Notes: generated by a model from the sequence alone, not told the origin. DNA of 42,666 bases from Candidatus Aenigmatarchaeota archaeon (GCA_021163205.1 JAGGXF010000006.1:1-42666); one strand, 5' to 3'; shown: positions 19,284 to 28,376, counted from the stretch's first letter. A program made the numbers and translations.

Positions 19284-19443
19284 GCCTCCGTAGCTCAGTT
19301 TGGATAGAGCACTTGCCTCCTAACTGTCCCTGACAGTACTCATGACGATATGGAGGTGAGATGATTCTTGCTTCGGCAGGAATATGATCAAAACTTCATT
19401 CGGAGATAGCAAGGGGTCGCGGGTTCGAATCCCGCCGGGGGTG
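19284..19443 (+). tRNA. tRNA-Arg(CCU) with an 85-nt intron (19323-19407)
   Basis: GCCTCCG...CGGGGGT acceptor; T arm GCGGG-TTCGAAT-CCCGC; anticodon stem CTTGC/GCAAG; BHB with 4-bp central helix CTCC/GGAG and 3-nt bulges TAA and ATA. Confidence 0.88.
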
Positions 19444-19568
19444 TTTCTTCAAATTTTTTCAGTTTCTTCTATAAATTTGTAGCGAGAAGCAGAGAAAACA
19501 TGAACACGCCGCTTTTTATATGAATATACAAGCCACATACCAAAAGAAATTTTAGTGTCCCCTAAAAA

Positions 19569-19613
19569 CATAAATATAACTCGTGACTATAAATTATTCG
19601 GGTTATATTTATG
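19569..19613. promoter_or_regulatory. 14-bp inverted repeat (one T/G mismatch) whose right arm contains the start codon of the first surface gene
   Basis: CATAAATATAACTC (19569-19582) and GGGTTATATTTATG (19600-19613), with TATA-like ctataaatta in the spacer. Confidence 0.75.
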
Positions 19614-20834
19614 AGGAGACTTGGTTTATCCATAATATTTATTTTGACTATGATTGCTATTCTGGTTTTATCACACACAGCACCGAATGCATTAGTTGTC
19701 ATAACAGGGAACAATACGTACAACAATTATTGGGTTAACGCAACGACAAACGCGACCTATAACTTTTCTATTACAAATCCGTCTGGCAACAACAATGTAA
19801 CAGAGATAAACATATCTGTGCCTTTCGATGGCGCTACAAAGAATTTCACTGTTTATAATTCATCCATAGGTATATCTCTGGCAAACTGGAGTTGTGAAGG
19901 CTACAATACAACTGGCCCAAACGCAGGCAATATATCGAAAATCGTCTGTTCGAATACATCATCTACTCCGTTGCTTGGTCCTAGCCAAACAGTATATATA
20001 TGGTTCAATGCCACAGCTGAACAGACCGGAGAAATTAATCAGACGTGGAACATAACCACGATAGACAACAATTCAGCGGTCAACAGCACAACAGTAACAA
20101 CAGGCATAGACACTATCGCTCCTTCTCTCACACTGAAAAATATAACTCATAGCAAGTGGGGTAATATAACAGACGGTGATACTGTCAATGGTGTAATAAA
20201 CATAACAATCAATGTATCAGACAACGGAAGTGGACTCAAAAGCGCTTCGCTCAGGTTTTCTAACGCAACCTTCAACAGCTCGTGGTTTTCTTTTACGTTC
20301 AACAGCCTTGGCAATAGTCTATATTGGAGCAGCTTTGACACGAATCTGATAACAAACAACTCCGGCACATACAACCTATCTATAAGGGCTTACGATAACG
20401 TGGGAAACGTTAACCTGTCTGAGGATTTGGCCAAAAACATACTTATAAACAATACAATAATGCTCGTGGAGGACACAAGCAGGCGAGACGCCACAGCTGT
20501 TTTGAAGTCCGGGCAGAACACGTGGGGATTCTTCTTTAACATCACATATCCAGCAAACTGCACACTCAAGGTAAAAATGGCTGATTGGACAACAACAGCG
20601 AGTAGTGGTGACACAACCATATCAGTTTCAAATGTTAAAATATACAACTCAACCCAATCGGGAGGATTTTCTATAGCCAACACATATTCTGGTGGCGATG
20701 AGATTCTGCTTATCGATAAAGACAATGACGCCAGTAATGGTATACAGGCGAATTTCACAGCAAACATTACTGTGCCGCTGACGTCTGCAATATCAAGCTC
20801 TTGGACAACAACATATGGAATAGCGTGCCAGTGA
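19611..20834 (+). CDS. Secreted Asn/Thr/Ser-rich surface protein with many N-glycosylation sequons
   Basis: N-terminal hydrophobic signal (LGLSIIFILTMIAILVLS), Ig-like beta-rich body, no C-terminal TM segment. Confidence 0.65.
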   Translation: MRRLGLSIIFILTMIAILVLSHTAPNALVVITGNNTYNNYWVNATTNATYNFSITNPSGNNNVTEINISVPFDGATKNFTVYNSSIGISLANWSCEGYNTTGPNAGNISKIVCSNTSSTPLLGPSQTVYIWFNATAEQTGEINQTWNITTIDNNSAVNSTTVTTGIDTIAPSLTLKNITHSKWGNITDGDTVNGVINITINVSDNGSGLKSASLRFSNATFNSSWFSFTFNSLGNSLYWSSFDTNLITNNSGTYNLSIRAYDNVGNVNLSEDLAKNILINNTIMLVEDTSRRDATAVLKSGQNTWGFFFNITYPANCTLKVKMADWTTTASSGDTTISVSNVKIYNSTQSGGFSIANTYSGGDEILLIDKDNDASNGIQANFTANITVPLTSAISSSWTTTYGIACQ

Positions 20835-20864
20835 GGATTATTGTTTTTATGAACAGATGATAGG

Positions 20865-22178
20865 ATGAAAAAAATTATTTTGATATCGATTTTACTGGTT
20901 CAGATATTTTTAGTTCAATCAGTCATGGGAGAATACACAGGCATTCTTGATATAGGCAATACACAATACCCCCCAACAGGCATGGTTGCGGGAACAACGG
21001 GTCTTGGAACAGAAGAGCAGTGTTACTATGACAGCCAGTGTAATTCTGGTTATTGCAAAGCAGATGAAAACAACGGCAAAAAATATTGCGTTTCCAGTGC
21101 AAATGATTGTGTCTACGACGGAAATATTATTGAGGCGGGAACATCTGAGTGTATAGCTACTGATACTGTGGGAACGTGCAGCGACTCTGGTACATTTTCA
21201 ACCACGCTTTGTGAAGAGGGAAAACACTGTTCGGGTGGTGTTTGCGTTGCAGATACCCAATCACAAGACAACAGCAACTCTGGCGAGAACGAAGCACAGA
21301 ATACTCCGGCATCGTCTATAGTTATTGGTACACTATCCAACATAGAAATAGTTCAGGGGCAGACAAAAAAAGTTAAAGTAGAAATAACAAATAATGGTGA
21401 AAGGGATTTGACCGATGTGAAGTTATCACTGGAGGGTCTCCCTCTTGCTATGTACAAGATTTCTGACGAGTCTTTCTCGTTGCTCAGTAAAGGAGAAAAA
21501 AAATATTCTTATCTTGCTTTTGCCGTGCCAGAAAAAAATGAGATTAAAATATACACGATAAAGCTGACAGCTAGTGCAAAGGACACGAGCGGTGTTAGCA
21601 TATCAGACTCAGAAACATTTCTTCTAAAAGTTTTACCCAGCGAAGAAAGCAAAAAAGAGGTAAATCAGACATATCTGAATTATACGAATGTGCTCTCAGA
21701 CTTGGAAAAGAAAATAAACCAGGAAAAACTTAGTGGCAACGACGTTTCAAAAGCAGAATCTCTGCTTATTGTTGCAAAGCAAGAGCTGGGCGAGGTGAAA
21801 AAGAAAATAGATAAGGGAGACTACTATGAAGCAATTCAACTCATGAATGATGTGGCTTCTAAAATAGATCAGATAGAGCAAAGCCTGAAACAAGTCGATT
21901 CCGAGTCTAATAACAATTCAAAAATATTATGGTTTGTGGTCTATGCTGTTGTTATAGTAGTTGTGGCTCTGGTTGCTTACTATTTTTACTCAGAAAGAAA
22001 TAAAACTACTATTTTTTCTGAACTACGGAAAAAAGTTACGGAACCAGAAGAGGACAAAACTAGTGTCTCTTATAAAAACATAAAAGATGCAAAATTCAAA
22101 GAGCACGCTAAACGAGTCCATCAGTATATCAAGAATCTGTTCAAAAAGGATAAAAGCGGGTTTGGATACGCAAGCTGA
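20865..22178 (+). CDS. Membrane-anchored surface protein: signal peptide, Cys-rich region, Ig/NEW3-like domain, coiled coil, C-terminal TM
   Basis: CYYDSQCNSGYCKAD...HCSGGVC; IEIVQGQTKKVKVEITNNGERDLTDV; TM ILWFVVYAVVIVVVALVAYYFY. Confidence 0.65.
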   Translation: MKKIILISILLVQIFLVQSVMGEYTGILDIGNTQYPPTGMVAGTTGLGTEEQCYYDSQCNSGYCKADENNGKKYCVSSANDCVYDGNIIEAGTSECIATDTVGTCSDSGTFSTTLCEEGKHCSGGVCVADTQSQDNSNSGENEAQNTPASSIVIGTLSNIEIVQGQTKKVKVEITNNGERDLTDVKLSLEGLPLAMYKISDESFSLLSKGEKKYSYLAFAVPEKNEIKIYTIKLTASAKDTSGVSISDSETFLLKVLPSEESKKEVNQTYLNYTNVLSDLEKKINQEKLSGNDVSKAESLLIVAKQELGEVKKKIDKGDYYEAIQLMNDVASKIDQIEQSLKQVDSESNNNSKILWFVVYAVVIVVVALVAYYFYSERNKTTIFSELRKKVTEPEEDKTSVSYKNIKDAKFKEHAKRVHQYIKNLFKKDKSGFGYAS

Positions 22179-22241
22179 TGTCCCACCTATTCTTATCAAG
22201 ACTAATAAACTTTATATTTTGCGATTTCCAAGGAATAAATA

Positions 22242-24701
22242 ATGAAGAGATTGTTCAAACTGATATTGCTGTTTTTTTGTTTACTGTTCTCTAGCTTTCA
22301 CATAGCACATGCCATCCAGGATACTATTAATCTTCTAGACAAAAACAACAATGATGTCACATCAGCAAATGCGTGGGACAACATCACGATAAAGGTTGTT
22401 AATTCTGCAGCTGAGATTTATACTGCCAACGTTACAAGCACCGCAGACCCAAACGGCATTACTGTCTATCTGACAGGAAGCTCTGGTACATATACAGGAT
22501 GGTTCATAACATCGGAGGCAACAAGCAGTTCTGACGAACATATAATACAAGTGACTGACGGTTCTACTGTTACTGTCACCGCAGATATGGATGGAGATGG
22601 CAATGCCGGTACAGACACATTGACGTATGATAATGACCCAGACGAGATCAGAACGTACAGAACAGTTCAGAGCAATCCTTACAATGAAACGCAGACAAGC
22701 TACTTTTCAGTAGGACAGACTGTTTACGTTTATGTCTTCGCCGGAAAAAACGGTGCGCAGCAGATGAATGTTAAGAGCAATGCAGACACAACAGGCATAT
22801 CTGTTACGCTGACAGAGTCTAGTACATATCCCGGCTGGTACGAAGGTAATTTTTCAACGTCTACATCATCTAGCAACGACGCGCAGGATATTCTTAAGGT
22901 TTTCAGCAACGACATCATAACCATAACCTCGGATGTTGAAGGAGACGATGCAACAGACGCCACAAAAACAATAACTGTTCTTGACCAGGTTTATCTTTTG
23001 GATTCTGATGGAGAAAATTTAACAAAGATAAATGCGTGGGATAATGTAACAGTCAAGGTATACAATCCATCAATGAATCGCGACACAACAGCCATAGAAA
23101 ACGGCACAGTTATAATAAATAGCACAAATGATGCGACAGGAATATCTCTCACAGTAATAGAAACGGGTGCCAATACAGGAATTTTCGAAGCAACGTTTCA
23201 GGCAGCAGAGGTTTCAAGTAGCCAGAGTAACAAATGGATAAACGCGTCAGATGGCGCAACAGTTTACGTGTGGGCAGACATAGATGGAAATGGTGTTTAT
23301 GCAACGGATTCTGTTGATTATGATGTTAATCCAGATGAGGTTATAGTCAGGCGCGGTTCTGCCAGCGGAACAACAGCAGATTATGTTAATTCTGATGATG
23401 AAATATTTGTGGAAGTTTACGCGACTGCGAACATGGGCACAGGCTCTGTTACTATCAACAGCACCACAGACCCAACAGGAACAACAATAACTGTTACAGA
23501 GGATTCCGCACACAAAGGGAAATACCTTGGTAGTTTCAACATAAGTAGCACAACGGTTGCCGGTTCATCTATTCACGCAGAGAACGGAGATACCATCAAC
23601 ATAATATCTGATATAGATAATAACGATGCTTCTGATACAATCAAGACAATATATCTTGACTCCGCTAGACCAACAATATATTCGCACACTCCGGCTAATA
23701 ATGTATATGTCCAGTCTTCCCAGAACCGGACAATAGAGGTAACGCTTCATGACAATATAAAAACTGCATCGACAATAACACTTCACTGGAGATTTGGAGA
23801 TGGCTTTTGGAATAGTGGGGAGATGTCTATAAAGCCTGGTTCTTCCCAAGGAACAACTACTGTGTACACAAAAACCATAAATGAGTCTTCTGCGTCTAGT
23901 GGTTCTTCTATTTCATTTTATGTAACTGGTTATGATAATGCGGGTAATTCCATTATTGGTGGCGGCAATACATCATCGCCACTATGTATTTATTATTTAG
24001 ATGACACGGCACCTTCTATCACCATAAAATCTCCGACATCGGGCCAGGATATTGGAGCAACCTTTACATTGAATATAACGTGGAGCCCAACATACTCACC
24101 CAATATCACAGAGGCTTATTATGAAATAACAAATGGTTCGGATACGATAAAAAACAAGACAATAGATTTGTCAGATTCTAACTGCGGAAACACGAGTTGC
24201 GTTATAGAAGATATAAAAGCAACAGACTGGCCCTTAGGGTCTCTGAATCTTACTGTTTACGCGAAAGATACTGCAGGGAATGTCGGTTCAAAAACAGTGG
24301 CGATAGACTCTGTTGCTGGTGCTAGACTGACAAGGGCTCTGACGATAATACCTTCTGACAGAACCATTAACAACACAGGTACAGATAAGTTTTATATAAA
24401 GTTCTACCTCAGTGTAAAGGGAGATTATATAAGAGTAAAGATGACAGATCTGAAATACGGTTCGCATACCATAGACATAGATAACATAACTATCATGACT
24501 TATACTGATTATCAGAATAAGCAGAGAACATATGATGTTAAAAATGATTTTGACGAGACACAAGAGGTTTATGAGATAAAAGACAATATCGAGTCGACAG
24601 AGTATGCAAAGGAGACTACCGTAACTATAGAGGTCTCTGTCCCCGCAGATGTACCCCCAGGAAATTATACATCTACTTACACGATCGGTGTTTACACGTG
24701 A
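22242..24701 (+). CDS. Large secreted repeat protein with four tandem ~115-aa beta-rich repeats and Asp-rich loops
   Basis: Signal peptide LFKLILLFFCLLFSSFHIAHA; repeats ending ADMDGDGNAGTD, SDVEGDDATD, ADIDGNGVYATD, SDIDNNDASD; no C-terminal TM. Confidence 0.65.
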   Translation: MKRLFKLILLFFCLLFSSFHIAHAIQDTINLLDKNNNDVTSANAWDNITIKVVNSAAEIYTANVTSTADPNGITVYLTGSSGTYTGWFITSEATSSSDEHIIQVTDGSTVTVTADMDGDGNAGTDTLTYDNDPDEIRTYRTVQSNPYNETQTSYFSVGQTVYVYVFAGKNGAQQMNVKSNADTTGISVTLTESSTYPGWYEGNFSTSTSSSNDAQDILKVFSNDIITITSDVEGDDATDATKTITVLDQVYLLDSDGENLTKINAWDNVTVKVYNPSMNRDTTAIENGTVIINSTNDATGISLTVIETGANTGIFEATFQAAEVSSSQSNKWINASDGATVYVWADIDGNGVYATDSVDYDVNPDEVIVRRGSASGTTADYVNSDDEIFVEVYATANMGTGSVTINSTTDPTGTTITVTEDSAHKGKYLGSFNISSTTVAGSSIHAENGDTINIISDIDNNDASDTIKTIYLDSARPTIYSHTPANNVYVQSSQNRTIEVTLHDNIKTASTITLHWRFGDGFWNSGEMSIKPGSSQGTTTVYTKTINESSASSGSSISFYVTGYDNAGNSIIGGGNTSSPLCIYYLDDTAPSITIKSPTSGQDIGATFTLNITWSPTYSPNITEAYYEITNGSDTIKNKTIDLSDSNCGNTSCVIEDIKATDWPLGSLNLTVYAKDTAGNVGSKTVAIDSVAGARLTRALTIIPSDRTINNTGTDKFYIKFYLSVKGDYIRVKMTDLKYGSHTIDIDNITIMTYTDYQNKQRTYDVKNDFDETQEVYEIKDNIESTEYAKETTVTIEVSVPADVPPGNYTSTYTIGVYT

Positions 24702-25564
24702 GAAACTCGATAAATTTTATTCTGGTGTATATAATTTTATTAGGCATGCCTTTCTCCGTCTTTGCCGCACCAGTCGCGACAATAGCAGGTAATTTTACTG
24801 TTACGATAGAAAACGTTTCACAGCCGATAGAGGTCAATGAAACAGGCAGTAAACTTTTGTATATAACTCAATGTCCGGATAATGTAGAAGTTATGCAAGG
24901 GAAGAGCAAGACCGTCTCTATAGCAATCGGAAACAACGATACAGAAACGATAACAGAAATTTCCATTAGTGTGAGTGGTATAGCTTCATCATGGGTTTCC
25001 TCTGGAGAGATAGATTCATTGGAAGCAGGAGAATCCAAGCCAACAAACATAACTTTCACGATTCCAAAGACCGCAACAGTTGAGCTCAAAAATGTTAAAA
25101 TAACTGTTACAGGCAAGTCAGGTTCATTAGTCGTTAAAGATGAAAAGACTTTGAATCTAAAAATCCTTCCCGATGAAGACACAAAGGCAACAATAAAAAC
25201 CATGTATGATAACTATATGTCTCAAGCCATTGAAATAAATAAGACAATAACAAGGCTCGCAAAGAAAGGAAAAGATACATCGCTTCTGCAGACTATTTTC
25301 AATGACATCTGGGGTAAACTCACTGCCGCGAAAGCTAGCATTGACAAAGGAGATTATTTTAGCGCTTTTATAAACCTAAACGGCTTGGGAACAAAAATAG
25401 ACCTTGCGAACAAAGAGATAGAAAAAGCTTCCAAAGCCTATCCACTCTGGATTTATATTATAATAGCTTTTGTAATAATCTTGGTTTTGGTTCTTGGTTA
25501 TCTGTTTATTCCTACCAAGAGCCAAGAAGGTGAAGAAGAATATGAAGAGGAGTATGAAGAGTAG
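24698..25564 (+). CDS. Membrane-anchored NEW3-like/coiled-coil protein, paralogue of the 20865-22178 product
   Basis: NVEVMQGKSKTVSIAIGNNDTETITEI, LNLKILPDEDTKATIKTMYDNY, IDKGDYFSAFINLNGLGTKID, TM WIYIIIAFVIILVLVLGYLF; overlaps the upstream stop by 4 nt. Confidence 0.65.
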   Translation: MRNSINFILVYIILLGMPFSVFAAPVATIAGNFTVTIENVSQPIEVNETGSKLLYITQCPDNVEVMQGKSKTVSIAIGNNDTETITEISISVSGIASSWVSSGEIDSLEAGESKPTNITFTIPKTATVELKNVKITVTGKSGSLVVKDEKTLNLKILPDEDTKATIKTMYDNYMSQAIEINKTITRLAKKGKDTSLLQTIFNDIWGKLTAAKASIDKGDYFSAFINLNGLGTKIDLANKEIEKASKAYPLWIYIIIAFVIILVLVLGYLFIPTKSQEGEEEYEEEYEE

Positions 25565-25585
25565 TCCAATAGTGGAGGTCTTCAG

Positions 25586-26251
25586 ATGAAATCATTTTCT
25601 CTATTACTTTCCATTATAGGAACTTTCATATTGATAGTATCTTTTTCTATATTTGTCCAGAGCATATATCTAAAAAATATAACAAGTGAAGATTTTTTTT
25701 CAACCATTTTTGATAGCGCTATGGAAAAACAACTGCCAGATATATGTAGTCAGGCCAACCTAACAGAATGTTCCAGCATGAGTGATGTGGTTGACCAGAT
25801 ATGCGATAAATATGGTGAGACTAGCATACCGTGTGTAGAGATAAAAAAGAGATACCAAGAGATGATGGCTTACAAAGATGGGTTATACAGGAAAGAAGTC
25901 TTTGCCGGTTTTTCTATGTTCAAACTTAATCACTGGATTAATCTTACAAACAAATTTGGCATTCTTTTTATTCTTCTTGGAATGTTGCTTATATATCTGA
26001 GTGATAAGCGGATTAAAACATTACTCAAGAAAATTTCAATAGTTCTTCTTTTCACAGGAATATCATGCCTCTTATTTAGATTTTTCATAGCTTCCTTTTT
26101 TCAGAGTCAGAACATACCAACAGAAATTGTGCAGAGCTTATTTTCTGATATGATGATATTTGAGGTCAGAGCCGGCTTGCTTTGTATAGTGGCAGGAATA
26201 GTATTATTTTCAGTTCAATACCTTGCAAAAGAGAAAGACAACCGCGGATAA
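25586..26251 (+). CDS. Hypothetical multi-pass membrane protein (about 4 TM)
   Basis: Four hydrophobic segments; follows the surface locus on the same strand. Confidence 0.5.
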   Translation: MKSFSLLLSIIGTFILIVSFSIFVQSIYLKNITSEDFFSTIFDSAMEKQLPDICSQANLTECSSMSDVVDQICDKYGETSIPCVEIKKRYQEMMAYKDGLYRKEVFAGFSMFKLNHWINLTNKFGILFILLGMLLIYLSDKRIKTLLKKISIVLLFTGISCLLFRFFIASFFQSQNIPTEIVQSLFSDMMIFEVRAGLLCIVAGIVLFSVQYLAKEKDNRG

Positions 26252-26295
26252 GAGAAACAAAATTAGATAATTATCTTATTAAGCATGGAAAGATG

Positions 26296-26658
26296 TTAAA
26301 AGCATATGTTACATTCTTTTAGGGAAGGATAAACCTCTTTATGTCTCTTGCACAAAAGCCCCCTTTTTCGCACCTCTTTACAGATTTCACAAAACTTAGC
26401 CATAATCTTGTCTTGTGTGGCACCTCTCAGAATATCTGCTGTGAGCTTATCTACCATACCCTTTACAATCTTGTTTTTTACTAGGGGGCTTTGGGCTCCT
26501 CTTAGTGAGCGGGAGTACTGAGAAACGGCACCTTGTGTAATTCCCAGAACCTCAGCTACTTTTGTCTGGCTCATGTCAGCCTCAAGAAGGTTTCTTGCCA
26601 ACATTGCTCTCAGCTGTGGAAGTAGTTCCATTACGATGATTTCGCAGGGTGGCTTCAT
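26296..26658 (-). CDS. XRE-type HTH regulator with Cys-rich C-terminus (COG2522-like)
   Basis: MKPPCEIIVMELLPQLRAMLARNLLEADMSQTKVAEVLGITQGAVSQYSRSLRGA...; C-terminal CEICKEVRKRGLLCKRHKE...CNIC. Confidence 0.75.
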   Translation of the reverse strand: MKPPCEIIVMELLPQLRAMLARNLLEADMSQTKVAEVLGITQGAVSQYSRSLRGAQSPLVKNKIVKGMVDKLTADILRGATQDKIMAKFCEICKEVRKRGLLCKRHKEVYPSLKECNICF

Positions 26659-26688
26659 GCTTTATTTATCACGAGAAAGCTTTTTAAA

Positions 26689-26703
26689 TATAACAGCGTT
26701 ATA
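26689..26703. promoter_or_regulatory. Dyad TATAAC-AGC-GTTATA in the divergent regulator/iscS promoter region
   Basis: Perfect 6-bp arms read directly, lying between TATA-like sequences for both genes. Confidence 0.45.
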
Positions 26704-26726
26704 ATTTATTACTCATAATAAGGACC

Positions 26727-27911
26727 ATGGATGATTTTATGAAAAAAATATATATGGATCACGCCGCCACAACCCCCGTTGATAAGCGCGTTTTCGAGGT
26801 TATGAGACCATTTTTTTCTGATAAGTTTGGTAACGCTTCCTCCATACACGCCATCGGACAGGAAGCCAGCGATGCTTTAGAAAAGAGCCGAAAAAAGTTG
26901 GCGTCCGTGCTAAATGCGGACCCAGCAGAAATAATATTTACATCAGGCGGTACAGAGTCTAATAACTTTGCATTGAAGGGGACAGCGTTTGCTAACCGGA
27001 AAAAGGGTAAGCACATAATCACAACTAAGATAGAGCATGATTGTGTTCTTAATTCTGCCAAGTGGTTGGAAAGGCAAGGCTTTGATGTTACCTACCTCCC
27101 TGTTGATAGATACGGTTTGGTAGACTTGAATGAACTTGAGAAATCAATAAGAAAGGATACAATTCTCATATCTGTGATGCACGCGAATAACGAAATAGGC
27201 ACGATAGAGCCCATTGAGGACATAGCCAAAATTGCCAGCGAGCGAAACATATATTTTCATACAGATGCCGTGCAGACAACAGGCAAGCTGAAGATAGATG
27301 TAAAAAGACTCAACGTTGATATGCTTTCTATATCTTCGCATAAGCTTTTCGGTCCGAAAGGCGTTGGAGCGCTTTTCGTGAGAAGTGGGACAAAAATAGA
27401 TGCCCTTCTTCATGGCGGAGGCCACGAGCGCGGCATGAGGTCAGGCACGGAAAACGTTGCTGGCATTGTCGGATTTGCGGAAGCCGTTAAAATAGCCGAT
27501 AAAGAACGAGAGAGAGAAATGCCGAGGATTGCTAAGATGAGAGACAAGCTTATCAAAGAGATCTTGGATAACATACCCGACAGCTATCTTACTGGCCATC
27601 CGAAGAAGAGACTACCGATCAACGCCAGTTTTTACTTCAAGTTTATAGAAGGTGAGTCGTTGATCTTGAAGCTCGACGATAAAGGTATAGAAGCATCGAC
27701 AGGTTCTGCTTGCTCTTCCAAGTCACTTAAACCAAGCCATGTTCTACTGGCAACAGGGTTGAAGCCAGAAGATGCCCACGGTTCTCTTAGGCTCACGCTT
27801 GGTAAGGATAACACAACAGAAGAAATAGATTACGTAATAAAATCTGTTTCAGAAGCGGTAGAAGAGCTCAGAAAGATTTCACCATTTAAGAAAAGCTTTG
27901 AGAAGGTTTAA
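26727..27911 (+). CDS. iscS: Cysteine desulfurase
   Basis: IYMDHAATTPVDKRVFEVMRPFF, SGGTESNNFALKG, SISSHKLFGPKGVGALFVR, TGSACSSKSLKPSHVL. Confidence 0.94.
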   Translation: MDDFMKKIYMDHAATTPVDKRVFEVMRPFFSDKFGNASSIHAIGQEASDALEKSRKKLASVLNADPAEIIFTSGGTESNNFALKGTAFANRKKGKHIITTKIEHDCVLNSAKWLERQGFDVTYLPVDRYGLVDLNELEKSIRKDTILISVMHANNEIGTIEPIEDIAKIASERNIYFHTDAVQTTGKLKIDVKRLNVDMLSISSHKLFGPKGVGALFVRSGTKIDALLHGGGHERGMRSGTENVAGIVGFAEAVKIADKEREREMPRIAKMRDKLIKEILDNIPDSYLTGHPKKRLPINASFYFKFIEGESLILKLDDKGIEASTGSACSSKSLKPSHVLLATGLKPEDAHGSLRLTLGKDNTTEEIDYVIKSVSEAVEELRKISPFKKSFEKV

Positions 27912-27958
27912 AAATATATAAATCCAGAAAACAAGAAACAAGCGAAAGCTATTTTATT

Positions 27959-28372
27959 TTGCAGGTGTTTTTAATGTACTCAAAAAAAGTTATGGAACTT
28001 TTCAGGCACCCACACAACATGGGTAAGATAGAAAATCCAGACGGTGTTGGTAAGGTTGGAAACCCGGTTTGTGGAGATGTTATGTATATTTATATCAAGG
28101 TCGGAAAAAATGAAAAAGGAGAGGAAATAATAGAAGATATAAAGTTTGAAACATTTGGATGCGCTGCAGCCATTGCCACATCTTCCATGATAACAGATAT
28201 GGCCAAAGGCAAGACTCTCGAAGAAGCAGAAAAAATAACAAGGGATGATGTGGCCAACTATCTCGGAGGACTGCCTCCCATAAAAATGCATTGTTCCAAC
28301 CTTGCTGCAGATGGTCTCAAGGCAGCCATAGCAGATTATCGCAAGAAAAAGCCCATTAAGCCAGAAAAGTGA
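27959..28372 (+). CDS. iscU: Fe-S cluster assembly scaffold IscU/NifU-N
   Basis: KVMELFRHPHNMGKIENPDGVGKVGNPVCGDVM, ETFGCAAAIATSSMITDMAKGKTLEEA, KMHCSNLAADGLKAAI. Confidence 0.93.
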   Translation: MQVFLMYSKKVMELFRHPHNMGKIENPDGVGKVGNPVCGDVMYIYIKVGKNEKGEEIIEDIKFETFGCAAAIATSSMITDMAKGKTLEEAEKITRDDVANYLGGLPPIKMHCSNLAADGLKAAIADYRKKKPIKPEK

Positions 28373-28376
28373 TTCA

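Noticed and set aside
19323-19407. Possible C/D box sRNA within the tRNA-Arg intron
   Set aside because: GATGA-like and CTGA-like sequences are present but not in the order or spacing of C...D'...C'...D boxes
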